From Hymenobacter arizonensis (GTDB taxonomy: Bacteria > Bacteroidota > Bacteroidia > Cytophagales > Hymenobacteraceae), in NCBI RefSeq assembly GCF_900115775.1, contig NZ_FOXS01000001.1, positions 310,001 through 374,000 on the forward strand: a stretch of DNA of 64,000 nucleotides. The letters run 5' to 3'. Of the stretch, positions 25,922-34,795 are shown in pieces. The notes under the pieces were generated by a model. It saw only the letters and a program-made list of their open reading frames with translations. It was not told where the DNA came from and did no database searches. The translations under genes were made by a program, and so were the position numbers. The first letter of the stretch is position 1; each line of letters opens with the position of its first letter.

Positions 25922-26464
25922 CTACGCCGTTTCTTGTGGCAGCAGCAGTTTCAGGTGCGCCAAGTGGTGGTTGCCGTGCCAGGCATACATGGCCAGTGCC
26001 TGGTCCAGCGTGAAGTCCCGCTTAGTGCCAGGGTGGTAGAACGTGCGCTGCCACTGCTCCTCGCTGAGGTGGTGCAGCAGCGTGACCCAGCGCGTATGCA
26101 GGGCTTCGAGCAGCGTCAGGGAAACGGTGATGGGGGTAGCGGCTACATCGGGCAGCTCGGCCCAAGCTTGCTCCTCGTAGGGGCGCACGGTGGGGTTGGC
26201 TTCGGTCAGGGCCAGCCGGAAGCGGAAGTAGCAGTTCATGTGCGAGTCGGCGAGGTGGTGAATCACTTGCCGGCCGCTCCAGCCACCCGGCCGGTAAGGG
26301 CGCTCCAGGCCTTCGCCGCCTACGGCCTTGGCTGTCGCTGTCACTTGCGTTGGCAGCTCAGCAATTTGCTGTATTAGCGCCGTGCGTTCGGCAGGGGCGA
26401 GGGGGCCGTCGGGCAGTTGGGCGTGGCCAATGGGATAGCTGAGCAGTTCGTTGGTTGGGTTCAT
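25922..26464 (-). CDS. DinB-like putative metal-dependent hydrolase (YfiT/BstA family)
   Basis: 180 residues from the ATG at 26464 (MNPTNELLSYPIGH); the ORF's nine extra upstream residues are unlikely. The YfiT pattern is visible: YRPGGWSGRQVIHHLADSHM with one metal-ligand His, RPYEEQAWAELPDV, and HGNHHLAHLKLL at the C-terminus with the other His ligands. DinB-fold proteins of this type are zinc or nickel enzymes, some acting as thiol-S-transferases (for example with bacillithiol). The exact substrate here is unknown. Cytoplasmic, monocistronic, directly after a terminator. Confidence 0.85.
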   Translation of the reverse strand: MNPTNELLSYPIGHAQLPDGPLAPAERTALIQQIAELPTQVTATAKAVGGEGLERPYRPGGWSGRQVIHHLADSHMNCYFRFRLALTEANPTVRPYEEQAWAELPDVAATPITVSLTLLEALHTRWVTLLHHLSEEQWQRTFYHPGTKRDFTLDQALAMYAWHGNHHLAHLKLLLPQETA

Positions 26465-26476
26465 GGGCACAAATAA

Positions 26477-26507
26477 AAGCGCCCCGGCCAATTTGACCAG
26501 GGCGCTT
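26477..26507 (-). terminator. Terminator behind the bifunctional nuclease gene
   Basis: Stem AAGCGCCC (26477-26484) with GGGCGCTT (26500-26507), extended by a few inner pairs; on the minus strand it is followed by TTTTATTT. It lies downstream of 26582-27217 and just 13 nt before the DinB start codon. Confidence 0.65.
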
Positions 26508-26581
26508 CCTCGTTTCTATTCCGCATGAGCTTGCTGCCAGCAGCAGGCTGTTGAAGCTGCGAAATCTAGCTAAAGCTGCGC

Positions 26582-27217
26582 TTAGCCGTTGCGCTTGTTC
26601 AATTCGTCGCGGATTTTAGCGGCTTTCTCGTAGTCTTCTTTCTCGAGAGCCTGGGCCAGCATTTTGGTCAGCTCGTCCAACGACACCTGGCCGCTGGGGT
26701 CGCGGGGCTCGGGCTGGGCCCGGCTGGCGCGCGGCGAATCGGTGTCGGTATCCTCGTCGTCTTCTTCGTCCTCGTCATCATCCGCATCACCCTCGGCTTC
26801 GTCGAGGTCGGAGAGAATGATGCCGGCTTCGCTGAGCACGCTTTCAACGGTGAAAATGGGGACGCCAAAGCGCAGGCCAATGGCAATGGCATCGGAGGGC
26901 CGGGCGTCGATGTCGAACGTCGTGGCGCCGTCGGAGCACACAATGCGCGAGTAAAACACGCCTTCCTTCAAATCAGAAATCACCACCTCCAGAATCACCA
27001 CGTGCACGTGCTCGGCAAATGATTTGAACAGGTCGTGGGTAAGCGGACGGTTGGGGCTGATTTTCTCGATTTGAATGGCGATGCTTTGCGCCTCGAACAT
27101 GCCGATGATGATGGGCAGGCGGCGGTTGCCACCCTTTTCGCCCAAAATCAGCGCAAAGGAGCCAGACTGCGACTGGCTGGACGAAAGGCCCAGGATTTCA
27201 AGCTGGATTTTTTTCAA
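26582..27217 (-). CDS. Bifunctional nuclease (BFN/DUF151) with C-terminal UVR motif, TTG start
   Basis: 211 residues from a TTG at 27217. I choose it because the protein then begins (M)KKIQLEILGLSSSQSQSG, the conserved start of this family; the longer frame upstream encodes an unrelated Phe/His-rich stretch. Residues 1-135 are the BFN domain (LPIIIGMFEAQSIAIQIE, RPSDAIAIGLRFGVPI). Then come a strongly acidic linker (about 140-160, Asp/Glu run) and a UvrB/UvrC-type motif (LEKEDYEKAAKIRDELNKR). BFN-domain proteins have reported RNase/DNase activity in plants; the bacterial role is poorly known. The UVR motif suggests protein contact. Monocistronic. Confidence 0.88.
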   Translation of the reverse strand: MKKIQLEILGLSSSQSQSGSFALILGEKGGNRRLPIIIGMFEAQSIAIQIEKISPNRPLTHDLFKSFAEHVHVVILEVVISDLKEGVFYSRIVCSDGATTFDIDARPSDAIAIGLRFGVPIFTVESVLSEAGIILSDLDEAEGDADDDEDEEDDEDTDTDSPRASRAQPEPRDPSGQVSLDELTKMLAQALEKEDYEKAAKIRDELNKRNG

Positions 27218-27359
27218 GGGACTGGGGAAGTGGGTGTCTTGGGACTTGGAATGTAGGTGCGGCGTGCCGAAAGCGACAATGTGGTAGATGGACGTGCAAA
27301 TAAAGAAAAGTCCGGCCATCTACCGCCGAAATGCGTTCAGCCCGGCCACCTTAAAAAGG

Positions 27360-27415
27360 TTTGGGGACTCAGGCATCCTGTTTCCTTACGGAAAACAAGC
27401 GCCTAAGTCCCCAAA
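27360..27415 (-). terminator. Terminator behind etfA
   Basis: Long interrupted hairpin: TTTGGGGACT (27360-27369) with AGTCCCCAAA (27406-27415), inner pairs AGGC/GCCT and TGTTT/AAACA; on the minus strand a T5 run follows. It ends the etfB-etfA transcript. Confidence 0.75.
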
Positions 27416-27428
27416 TAACCAAAAAAAC

Positions 27429-28406
27429 TTAGCCCAGTTCTTTTACCGCGGCCGTCAGTTTGGGCAGCACGTCGAATACGTCGCCCACGATGCCATAATC
27501 GGCTGCCTTAAAGAAAGGAGCTTCCGGGTCTTTGTTGATGACCACAATCACCTTGCTGCTGTTCACGCCGGCCAAGTGCTGGATGGCGCCCGAAATGCCG
27601 CAGGCAATGTACAAGTTCGGCGAGACCGTGATGCCGGTTTGGCCTACGTGCTCGTGGTGAGGGCGCCAGTCGACGTCCGACACCGGCTTGGAGCAAGCAG
27701 TGGCCGCGCCCAAGGCTTTGGCCAGGTCCTCAATCAGGCTCCAGTTCTCCGGGCCTTTCATGCCACGGCCACCAGATACCACGAGCTCGGCTTCGGGCAG
27801 CAGCACGCCACCGGTCTGCTCCTGCATCACTACCTGCGTAGGAGCATCGGCAAAGTCAGCGTCGGCCAGTTGGGCCGAGAAGCTCGTCACCTCAGCCGAT
27901 TTACCGGCTTCGTGCTTGGCTTCGGTCGAGTTTTTCTTCACGGCAATGATTTTGCGGTCGCCGCTCAGCACCACGTCCGAAAACGCCTTGCCCGAGAAAG
28001 CACCGCGCCGCACCACAAACTGGTCACCGTTCACTTTGGGCAACTCCACCACGTTGGTAGCCAAGCTGGCCTTCAGCCGCACCGACAGGCGCGAGCCCAC
28101 GGCCGCGCCAATGTTGGAATTGGCCAGCACAATGACTTTGGCCTGCTCCTGCTCGGCCGCCGTGGCGATGAGCTTGGTGTAGGCATTATTTACAAAGTCT
28201 TTCAAGCGGGGCTCGGCATCGTAGAGCACCTTCGTGATGCCCTGCTCGCCTAGCGTAGCCAGGTTGGCCTCGGTGGCTTCGCCCACGGCAATGGCCGTGG
28301 CGGTAGTGCCCAACATGGCAGCTACCTCGGCCCCGTAAGAGGCCACTTCAAGCGAAGACTTTTTTACTTCGCCGTCGGCGCATTCAACTACTACTAGTAC
28401 TGACAT
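27429..28406 (-). CDS. etfA: Electron transfer flavoprotein subunit alpha
   Basis: 325 residues. The C-terminal FAD domain is clear: [59 protein letters not shown] and [19 protein letters not shown]. With EtfB it forms the flavoprotein that takes electrons from acyl-CoA and other dehydrogenases and passes them to the respiratory chain. It is downstream of etfB on the same strand, separated by 141 nt that hold an inverted repeat. Confidence 0.96.
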   Translation of the reverse strand: MSVLVVVECADGEVKKSSLEVASYGAEVAAMLGTTATAIAVGEATEANLATLGEQGITKVLYDAEPRLKDFVNNAYTKLIATAAEQEQAKVIVLANSNIGAAVGSRLSVRLKASLATNVVELPKVNGDQFVVRRGAFSGKAFSDVVLSGDRKIIAVKKNSTEAKHEAGKSAEVTSFSAQLADADFADAPTQVVMQEQTGGVLLPEAELVVSGGRGMKGPENWSLIEDLAKALGAATACSKPVSDVDWRPHHEHVGQTGITVSPNLYIACGISGAIQHLAGVNSSKVIVVINKDPEAPFFKAADYGIVGDVFDVLPKLTAAVKELG

Positions 28407-28419
28407 GATTTTATATGTT

Positions 28420-28543
28420 TTGTTATCCTGAGCATGTCGCGCATGAAGCGAGGTCGAAGGACCTTATCACGCTCGCGCTACTTGGTATATAAAGAGCTAA
28501 CAGACGAAGCCGTGATAAGATGCTTCCTTCGTCAGCATGACAG
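28420..28543. repeat. REP-like inverted repeat between etfB and etfA
   Basis: The left part (TGTTATCCTGAGCATG ... CGAAGGACCTTATCAC, 28420-28470) and right part (GTGATAAGATGCTTCCTTCG ... GCATGACAG, 28512-28543) are imperfect reverse complements and contain the same motif as the repeats at 20560 and 55686. The left half carries extra bases, so the pairing is interrupted. Confidence 0.7.
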
Positions 28544-28547
28544 ACGA

Positions 28548-29285
28548 TTAAATTACTTTGGCTTCGTTGCGCAGCAGCTTAATCAGGTCGCCGGCAGTTT
28601 CGGCCGGAATGAGTTTTACGCCCTGCTTTTTGGGCGGCAGCATAAACTCAGTAACCTCGGTGCGGGGCGCTTCGCCAACGGGCTCAATTACTTTCAGGGG
28701 CTTGGTGCGGGCCGTCATGATGCCGCGCATGTTGGGAATGCGGGGCTCGCACATGGGCTGCTGGCAGGAGGCCACAAACGGCGTGTTCACGGTCACAATC
28801 TCCTTGCCGCCTTCAATTTCGCGCTCCAGCGTGGCAGTGTTGCCGCTCAGGTCGAGCTTCATGGCTGGCGCCACCGTGGGAATGCTCAGCATTTCGCCCA
28901 CCATGCCGTGCACCTGAAAACCGTTGTAGTCGATGCTTTCCTTGCCCATCAAAATCACGTCGTAAGCGCCTTCTTTGGCCACGGCGGCGATTTGCTCAGC
29001 CACAAAAAACGCATCTTTCGGAGCTGCGTTCACGCGAATGGCGTCGTCGGCCCCAATAGCCAAGGCTTTGCGGATGTTGGGCTCGGTGTCGGCTTCGCCC
29101 ACGTTGAGCACGGTCACGGTGCCGCCGGCGGCTTCTTTCAGCTCAATGGCACGGGTGAGGGCATATTCGTCCCAAGGGTTAATCACGAACTGCACCCCTG
29201 CCTTGTTGAACTCCTTGTTATCGGGCGTAAAGGTAATTTTGGTGGTCGTGTCGGGCACGTTGGAAATACAAACCAGAAACTTCAT
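28548..29285 (-). CDS. etfB: Electron transfer flavoprotein subunit beta
   Basis: 245 residues, the usual length. Typical EtfB features: MKFLVCISNVPDTTTKI start, VINPWDEYALTRAIELKEAA, VLNVGEADTEPNIRKALAIG, GADDAIRV and YDVILMGKESIDYNGFQVHG (AMP-binding region). Forms a heterodimer with EtfA, encoded next on the same strand. A candidate -7 box lies at 29414-29421 on the minus strand, overlapping the upstream edge of the divergent TPR gene. Confidence 0.96.
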   Translation of the reverse strand: MKFLVCISNVPDTTTKITFTPDNKEFNKAGVQFVINPWDEYALTRAIELKEAAGGTVTVLNVGEADTEPNIRKALAIGADDAIRVNAAPKDAFFVAEQIAAVAKEGAYDVILMGKESIDYNGFQVHGMVGEMLSIPTVAPAMKLDLSGNTATLEREIEGGKEIVTVNTPFVASCQQPMCEPRIPNMRGIMTARTKPLKVIEPVGEAPRTEVTEFMLPPKKQGVKLIPAETAGDLIKLLRNEAKVI

Positions 29286-29413
29286 CTAAACGGGGTTAGG
29301 GTGAGCGAAATACAGGAAAAAAGGCTGCATGCATAACAACCTATGGGGCCAAAACGGTTTCCGGCAGCGAAAGACTGTGGGTGAAATGCGCTGGAAAAAC
29401 CGCAATTTTGCCC

Positions 29414-29421
29414 CAAAGGTA
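29414..29421 (-). promoter_or_regulatory. Candidate -7 box for etfB-etfA
   Basis: Minus-strand TACCTTTG, an exact TAnnTTTG match about 129 nt upstream of the etfB ATG. It lies only 19 nt upstream of the divergent TPR gene start (29440). A long leader of about 120 nt is implied. Confidence 0.35.
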
Positions 29422-29439
29422 AACAAAACTCTCGCCCAC

Positions 29440-29778
29440 ATGAACACGCCGCCCACCCGTTTGCAGCAGTTATTGGCTTTCTACGAAGACGACCCGACCG
29501 ACGCCTTCACTATATATGCCCTGGCCACGGAATACCGGGCCAACGAGCCCGAGCGTGCCTGGGAATTTTACCAAAAATTATTGGCCGAACACCCTGACTA
29601 CGTGGGTACATACTACCACGCCGGCAAGCTGCTCGAGCAATTTAATAAGAAGGACGAGGCCGAAAAAGTTTACCGCACCGGCCTGAAAGTGGCCCGCCAA
29701 GCGGGGCAGCAGCACGCTGCCAGCGAACTCCTGCAAGCGCTCAACCATTGCCTGGGCCTGGATTATGAGGATGATTAG
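29440..29778 (+). CDS. Small TPR protein
   Basis: 112 residues from the ATG at 29440 (MNTPPTRLQQLLAFYEDDP); the longer frame overlaps the etf promoter region. Two to three TPR units are visible (DAFTIYALATEYRANEPERA, WEFYQKLLAEHPDYVGTYYH, AGKLLEQFNKKDEAEKVYRT). No signal peptide, so a cytoplasmic protein-interaction adaptor. Its partner is unknown. It is divergent from etfB. Confidence 0.82.
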   Translation: MNTPPTRLQQLLAFYEDDPTDAFTIYALATEYRANEPERAWEFYQKLLAEHPDYVGTYYHAGKLLEQFNKKDEAEKVYRTGLKVARQAGQQHAASELLQALNHCLGLDYEDD

Positions 29779-30086
29779 CGTAGCGCGAACTCTGAGCCGG
29801 GTTAGGAGGTGCTACGGTGCGCTGCACTGGCCAAGCGCCTGCGCGAGTCCAGGCCATGCTGCGGTTAATTGGGGATTGATTCGATGCCGATTGAAACTGG
29901 ATGAGGCCAGAAAGCCGAATGCTGCTGCTATAAGGAGCATTCGTTCATCTGGCCCCGGCCCATGTTAGGCGACAATAAGCATCTCTTTATCGTGATTGAT
30001 ATTCATAAAATTTAATATTGTTGTTATTTTGAAGATGTCAATTACTGGGTGGGGGCGCTGGCCTCGCCTCGCTTTTCATCTCTACC
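29779..30086. other. Interval without a recognisable gene
   Basis: 308 nt between the TPR gene and the DUF937 gene. It contains a small hairpin CGAATGCT/AGCATTCG (29916-29923 with 29936-29943) that may end the TPR transcript, and an A/T-rich patch (29985-30030) that may hold a promoter. No coding signal is seen. Confidence 0.4.
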
Positions 30087-30902
30087 ATGATAAATTTCTT
30101 TGCTACTCTTCAGGATGCGTTTTCCCAGGAGTTGATGGGCCATGTTGCCGCCCGCTTGGGGGAAAGGAAAAGTGCCATCGGCGAAGCACTGGGCGGTCTG
30201 GTGCCGCTGGTGCTGGCGGGCCTGATTGAGAAGGCAAAGTCGGGAGGGGCCCAGGAGGTATTTGACTTGGGCCAGTGCGTAGCAGGGCAGGCCAGGGGAA
30301 CCTATGGAAGCGTGACGGGCATACTGGGAGTCGTTGGTGGTGGCACGGCAGCGGGAAGCGCCCTTCTGCAGGGCGAGGCTTTGGTCGATATGTTATTTGG
30401 AGCTTCCAGCGGCGCGGTTATCACCACTGTGGGGCAGTACGCCGGCGTGAAGCCCGAATCGGCCGGCGTCCTTGTCCGGTTGGTAGGCGCAGTGCTCCCG
30501 GCACTAATGGGCCAGCACGTAGCCCACCGCAACTTGGATGCCCGTGCCGCTGCTGTGTGGCTGGCTGCAATGCAAAGCCGCGTGTGGGGCATGCTGCCAG
30601 CCGCCCTGCATGGGCTCACGGGCATACTATGGCCAAGCGAACTGCGCAAAGCTGAGCCTATAAACGGTGGTTTCAGTGGTGTGGCTAGCCCGCGGGGTTT
30701 CACTGCGCTGGCAGCGTTTGCAGTATGTGTATTTCTGGTTTCGTGTTGCTTGGTCCTGAAGACCGGCGAGGCCGCTGAGAACACTGGCAGAGTTGCCCCT
30801 GTGGTCACGCAAGCTGACCAAGCAACCACGATGGATTGGTACTTACCCCGCGCCATCGAGGGCACTGGCCCGCTATTCCCGGAAGAACTAAGTTGGCAGT
30901 AA
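30087..30902 (+). CDS. DUF937-family protein with C-terminal membrane segment
   Basis: 271 residues. The N-terminal part (MINFFATLQDAFSQELMGHV, LGERKSAIGEALGGLVPLVL, and Gly/Ala-rich helices) fits the DUF937 pattern, a helical domain found in YidB-like and OmpA-linked proteins of Bacteroidota. One membrane helix follows at about 207-228 (GFTALAAFAVCVFLVSCCLV) and a short tail. The usual OmpA partner domain is missing. Function unknown. It sits just ahead of the metal-responsive two-component genes but a 143-nt gap and lack of relation make a shared role uncertain. Confidence 0.68.
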   Translation: MINFFATLQDAFSQELMGHVAARLGERKSAIGEALGGLVPLVLAGLIEKAKSGGAQEVFDLGQCVAGQARGTYGSVTGILGVVGGGTAAGSALLQGEALVDMLFGASSGAVITTVGQYAGVKPESAGVLVRLVGAVLPALMGQHVAHRNLDARAAAVWLAAMQSRVWGMLPAALHGLTGILWPSELRKAEPINGGFSGVASPRGFTALAAFAVCVFLVSCCLVLKTGEAAENTGRVAPVVTQADQATTMDWYLPRAIEGTGPLFPEELSWQ

Positions 30903-31032
30903 AGAAAGGGGCGGGGCACCGGGTGGAGATGGTTGAATTTGTGCATCCATGCCAATAGAACCATTGTGACAAGTGCCGCTGACCCGGCCTGCCTGAACAA
31001 GACGGGGGTTAGCTTCTCCGAGTTGGGTGTCC

Positions 31033-31040
31033 TTCCTTTG
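31033..31040 (+). promoter_or_regulatory. Near-consensus -7 box for the response regulator
   Basis: TTCCTTTG differs from TAnnTTTG at one base and ends 5 nt before the ATG at 31046. Confidence 0.3.
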
Positions 31041-31045
31041 CAGGC

Positions 31046-31729
31046 ATGGCAACGAAAATTCTGTTGGTGGAAGACGAGCCCAAGGTATCGGCTTTTATCC
31101 GACGCGGACTGGAGGAGGAAGGCTTCGTAGTTGAGGTCGCCTACGATGGTCATTTTGGGCAGCGGCTGGCTTTGAGCACCGACTGTGACCTGCTGATTCT
31201 GGACGTGATACTGCCCGGTCAGAGCGGGCTGGACGTACTCAAAGCCGTGCGGGCCCAAGACCAGGACCTGCCCATTTTGATGCTCACTGCCTTGGGCACC
31301 ACCCAGGATAAGCTAGTGGGTTTCGATGGCGGGGCCGACGACTACTTGGTAAAACCTTTTGACTTTGTAGAACTGCTCGCCCGGGTGCGGGCCCTTACGC
31401 GGCGCCGCAGCCGCGGCGGCGACAAAGGCAGCCAGCTGACTCTGGCAGACCTTACCCTCAACATGGCCTCCAAAACGGTGACCCGCGCCGGCCAGCCCGT
31501 GCGCCTCACCGCCCGCGAGTTCAACTTACTCGAGCTGCTTATGCGCCACCAGGGCCGGGTGCTCAGCCGGAGTGAGATAGCCGAACACACCTGGGAAGAA
31601 TCGTTCGATACGGGCTCTAACGTCATTGACGTGTACGTGAACTACCTGCGAAACAAAGTGGACAAAGGCTTCGGCAAAAAACTCATTCATACGGTGGTAG
31701 GCATGGGCTACGTGATGCGGGAAGAGTAG
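31046..31729 (+). CDS. OmpR/CopR-type response regulator
   Basis: 227 residues. Receiver domain with EDE (residues 9-11), phospho-acceptor Asp53 in LLILDVILPG and conserved Lys in DYLVKPFD; C-terminal winged helix (AREFNLLELLMRHQGRVLSR, VYVNYLRNKVDKGFGKKLIH, TVVGMGYVMREE). This is the CusR/CopR/CzcR class. The kinase gene follows after 164 nt and the metal efflux genes after that. Four tandem heptamers upstream of the TolC gene (33309-33348) have the spacing expected for an OmpR-class binding site, so this regulator probably controls the efflux operon. Confidence 0.93.
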   Translation: MATKILLVEDEPKVSAFIRRGLEEEGFVVEVAYDGHFGQRLALSTDCDLLILDVILPGQSGLDVLKAVRAQDQDLPILMLTALGTTQDKLVGFDGGADDYLVKPFDFVELLARVRALTRRRSRGGDKGSQLTLADLTLNMASKTVTRAGQPVRLTAREFNLLELLMRHQGRVLSRSEIAEHTWEESFDTGSNVIDVYVNYLRNKVDKGFGKKLIHTVVGMGYVMREE

Positions 31730-31893
31730 GCCGCGGCCGCGAGCAGAGAGGACGCGCCGGAAGTACGGCTGCGTAAACCCCGAAAAAATGTGCGGCGTGG
31801 GCAAGATGCTGCGCCGGGCTAGCCAGGACCATGCCTCGCCTGAATTGACTATTCTCGCGGCAACCCATCCACAACTGTAGTTACTTGCTGGTA

Positions 31894-33261
31894 ATGACGC
31901 TTCGCAATCGAATCACGCTACTCTTTATGGCCATGGTGGCCGTGTTGCTGTTTGGGGCGCTCTTGGTGGTTTTTTTGCTGCAAATAGACTATGCCCACCG
32001 CGAGTTTGGACAGCGCCTGCGCGAGCGGGCCTTGGTCACGGGCTACATTTTCCTTGAAAAGGATGAGCTGCAGGCCGGAGCTTTCCGCAGTTTCGAAAAG
32101 AAATACCTGCAGTCGCTGAGCAATGAAATTCTGCAGGTGTACGACGCCGCCGGCAACGTGCGCTTTGTGGCCGAAGACGAGCGGGTGCAGTTGCCCGACC
32201 ACATCCTGGCCAGCATAGTTGCCAACAAGGAGCTGGAGTTTACCTTGGGCCCACGGCAGGCGGTGGGCCTGTTTTATCAGGACAACCAAGGCAATTATGT
32301 GATAGTGGCCGCCGCCGAAAACGTGGCCGCTCACAAGCGGCTACGGTACGTGGGCTCTGTGATGGCGGGGATTTTTGTGCTTAGCCTGGTTGCCATGTAC
32401 TTTGTTGGGCGGGTGTTTGCCGGGCGGGCCCTGGCGCCCATTGCGGCCATCAACGACCAAGTGGACCGCATCACGGCCAATGACCTGCACGTGCGCGTGG
32501 ACGAAGGCAAACTGCGCGCCAGCACTCAAGACGACCTGACCCGCCTGGCCCGCACCTTCAACCGGCTGCTGGAGCGGCTCGAAACGAGATTTGACGGGCA
32601 GCGCACCTTTGTGAGCAACGCCTCGCATGAGCTACGCACGCCCCTTACGGCAAGCATTGGCGAGTTGCAGGTGCTGCTGGCCCGCGAGCGCAGCCCGGAA
32701 GATTATCGCGAAGGTGTAGCCTCGGTGCTGGGCGAGCTGCAGCAGCTCAAGGCGCTCATCAACAGCTTGCTGGAAATGGCCCAGGCCGATGGGGGCACGG
32801 CCCTGAACGAAGACATTCGCCTGGATGAGCTGCTGTTGGACGTGCGCGAGGGCGTGGCCCCCGACCTCCGCACCCGCGTGCAGATAGACTTGGGCAACTT
32901 GCCCGACGACCCCGCCCAACTGGAAATTCGCGGCCACCGGGCGCTCCTGACGCGGGCCATTGGCAACTTGGTAGACAACGCGTTGAAGTACTCTGCACAG
33001 GGGCAGTGCGTGCAGCTGCGCCTTCGCTTCCAGCCCGGCAGCTGGCAGGTAGTGGTAGAAGACGAAGGCCAGGGCATTGCCGAGCAAGACTTGCCTCACG
33101 TGTTCCAGCCCTTTTTCCGTTCCCATAGCGCCCGCAGCGTTGTGGGCCACGGGGTGGGGCTGCCGCTGGCACGCCGCATTGTGGAACTGCACGGAGGGCT
33201 TTTGGAATTGCGTTCCAAAGCAGGCGTGGGCACGGTGGCCGAAATTACGTTTCGACAATAA
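31894..33261 (+). CDS. Membrane sensor histidine kinase (CusS/CopS-like)
   Basis: 455 residues from the ATG at 31894 (a TTG 9 nt upstream is possible). Two membrane helices (about 7-30 and 154-176) flank a periplasmic sensor domain; then HAMP (LAPIAAINDQVDRITANDLH), HisKA with His245 in NASHELRTPLTASIGEL, and HATPase_c with NLVDNALKYS, DEGQGIAEQDLPHVFQPFFR and GHGVGLPLARRIV. It lies between the OmpR-type regulator and the metal efflux genes, so it likely senses periplasmic metal ions, as CusS and CzcS do. The ion is not deducible from the sensor domain. Confidence 0.92.
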   Translation: MTLRNRITLLFMAMVAVLLFGALLVVFLLQIDYAHREFGQRLRERALVTGYIFLEKDELQAGAFRSFEKKYLQSLSNEILQVYDAAGNVRFVAEDERVQLPDHILASIVANKELEFTLGPRQAVGLFYQDNQGNYVIVAAAENVAAHKRLRYVGSVMAGIFVLSLVAMYFVGRVFAGRALAPIAAINDQVDRITANDLHVRVDEGKLRASTQDDLTRLARTFNRLLERLETRFDGQRTFVSNASHELRTPLTASIGELQVLLARERSPEDYREGVASVLGELQQLKALINSLLEMAQADGGTALNEDIRLDELLLDVREGVAPDLRTRVQIDLGNLPDDPAQLEIRGHRALLTRAIGNLVDNALKYSAQGQCVQLRLRFQPGSWQVVVEDEGQGIAEQDLPHVFQPFFRSHSARSVVGHGVGLPLARRIVELHGGLLELRSKAGVGTVAEITFRQ

Positions 33262-33308
33262 GCCATCGTTAAGTACAAAAAATATGTTTTTAACAGCGAA
33301 TTCGGGCG

Positions 33309-33348
33309 TTCTAATCCGTTTCTAATGCCATTCTAATACCAGCCTAAT
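33309..33348. promoter_or_regulatory. Four direct heptamer repeats at 11-nt period: candidate response-regulator operator
   Basis: TTCTAAT occurs at 33309, 33320 and 33331, and the related GCCTAAT at 33342, each exactly 11 nt apart. OmpR-class regulators bind tandem direct repeats spaced about one helical turn. The array lies between the kinase gene (ends 33261) and the TolC gene (starts 33395), 47-86 nt upstream of the latter, in the right place to activate the efflux operon. Confidence 0.65.
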
Positions 33349-33394
33349 GCGCGGGGGGGAGGTTTGTAGAATTACAAGCTGCTTTCCTCTATTC

Positions 33395-34684
33395 ATGCTT
33401 CGTTTACTGTTGAGTTTTGGCCTGCTGGCCGCCTCGCTTTCTGTTGCCCGAGCCCAAGCGGGGGGCGTAGTGCCTGACACCGTACGCCTCACCCTGCCCG
33501 AAGCCGAGCAGCGGTTTCTGGAAAACAATTTGTCGCTGCTGGCGCACCAGTACAACGTGAGCCTGGCCCAGGCACAGGCTGTGCAGGCGCGCCTGCTCGA
33601 CAACCCCACCGTTTATGTAGAGCAGGATGTGTTGCGCCGCAAGGTGCTGCGGCCCGAAGTGCCGGAGGGCACGCCGGGCAGCGAGATGATATTTAGCGTT
33701 CAACAACTGGTGTCGCTGGCCGGCCGGCGCAAGGCAGCGGGCAAAGTAGCTGAGCAGGGGGCCGTGGTAGAGCAATACAACTTGCAGGACCTGCTGCGCA
33801 ACTTGCGCTACCAGCTGCGCACCTCCTACTACGACCTGTTTTTTAAACAGCAAACCCTGAAGGTCTACGATGCCGAAATCAAGTCGCTGACCCGGACGGT
33901 GGGCTTGTATCAAACACAGTTTGAGAAAGGCAACATTGCCCTGAAAGAAGTGATTCGGCTACGGGCGTTTCTGTTTACGCTGCAAAGTGAGCAGCAGGCC
34001 ATTCTGGCGGAAATGGCCGCCGAGCAAACCGACCTGCACGTGCTGCTGCGCGACCCTTCGGGCGTGCAATATGCGCCGGTGGTGAGCCTGGCCCGCGTCC
34101 GCGACTTGTCGCTGAATGGTTTTGCCGAGCAGCAGCTCGTAGACACCGCTCAAGTGCTGCGTACCGACTTGAACGCACGCCGTGCTTCGCTGGAACAGCA
34201 AAACCTGAACCTGCGCTTGCAGCAAAAGCTGGTGACGCCGGACGTGGCCGTGGGGTACTCTTACGACCGGGCAGGCTCTTATATCAATAACTACCATGCG
34301 CTTACGCTGGGCGTGGCGTTGCCAGTCTTCAATCGCAACCAAGGCAACATTCAGGCTGCTAAAGGCCAGGTTGCGGGCAGCAAACTGCTCGTTGACCATC
34401 AGCAGCTGCAAGTGCAAAGCGAAGTACGCCAAGCCTATCAGCTGGCGGCTCGCAACGACCAGCTGTTTCAGAGCACCAACCGCGACACCGCTCCTTTCGA
34501 GCGTCTGATGGCGGGCATTGAGCAGAGCTACGCCAAGCGCTTGCTAACCGTGGTGGAATACCTGGACTTTTTCGAGTCTTATAAAAATACGCTAGTGCAA
34601 CTCAACGCGCTGCGGGCCAACCGTGTGCGTGCATTCGAGCAACTCAATTTTGTGGTGGGCAAGCCGGTATTCAAGGCCGAATAG
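33395..34684 (+). CDS. TolC-family outer-membrane efflux protein (CzcC/CusC-like)
   Basis: 429 residues from the ATG at 33395, which gives a signal peptide (MLRLLLSFGLLAASLSVARA). The outer-membrane efflux pattern of long coiled-coil helices appears twice (LTLPEAEQRFLENNLSLLAH, LLDNPTVYVEQDV; then LRTDLNARRASLEQQNLNLR, LGVALPVFNRNQGNIQAAKG). It should form the outer-membrane channel of the tripartite pump with the adaptor at 34796 and RND protein at 36029. First gene of the efflux operon, directly behind the candidate operator. Confidence 0.92.
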   Translation: MLRLLLSFGLLAASLSVARAQAGGVVPDTVRLTLPEAEQRFLENNLSLLAHQYNVSLAQAQAVQARLLDNPTVYVEQDVLRRKVLRPEVPEGTPGSEMIFSVQQLVSLAGRRKAAGKVAEQGAVVEQYNLQDLLRNLRYQLRTSYYDLFFKQQTLKVYDAEIKSLTRTVGLYQTQFEKGNIALKEVIRLRAFLFTLQSEQQAILAEMAAEQTDLHVLLRDPSGVQYAPVVSLARVRDLSLNGFAEQQLVDTAQVLRTDLNARRASLEQQNLNLRLQQKLVTPDVAVGYSYDRAGSYINNYHALTLGVALPVFNRNQGNIQAAKGQVAGSKLLVDHQQLQVQSEVRQAYQLAARNDQLFQSTNRDTAPFERLMAGIEQSYAKRLLTVVEYLDFFESYKNTLVQLNALRANRVRAFEQLNFVVGKPVFKAE

Positions 34685-34795
34685 CATTTGGCGACTGCCT
34701 GCAGTTGTTGGCAGGCTAGGGTGGGTCCATGTCGGGGCCTTTCAATTTTTATCAAAAGCCAGCGGCTAGCAACCGCTAGATTACTTCTTAATAAC

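Noticed and set aside
30302..31258. 318-codon minus-strand frame opposite the DUF937 and response-regulator genes
   Set aside because: It runs across two plus-strand genes and their gap and shows only shadow composition (Ser/Pro/Thr-rich).
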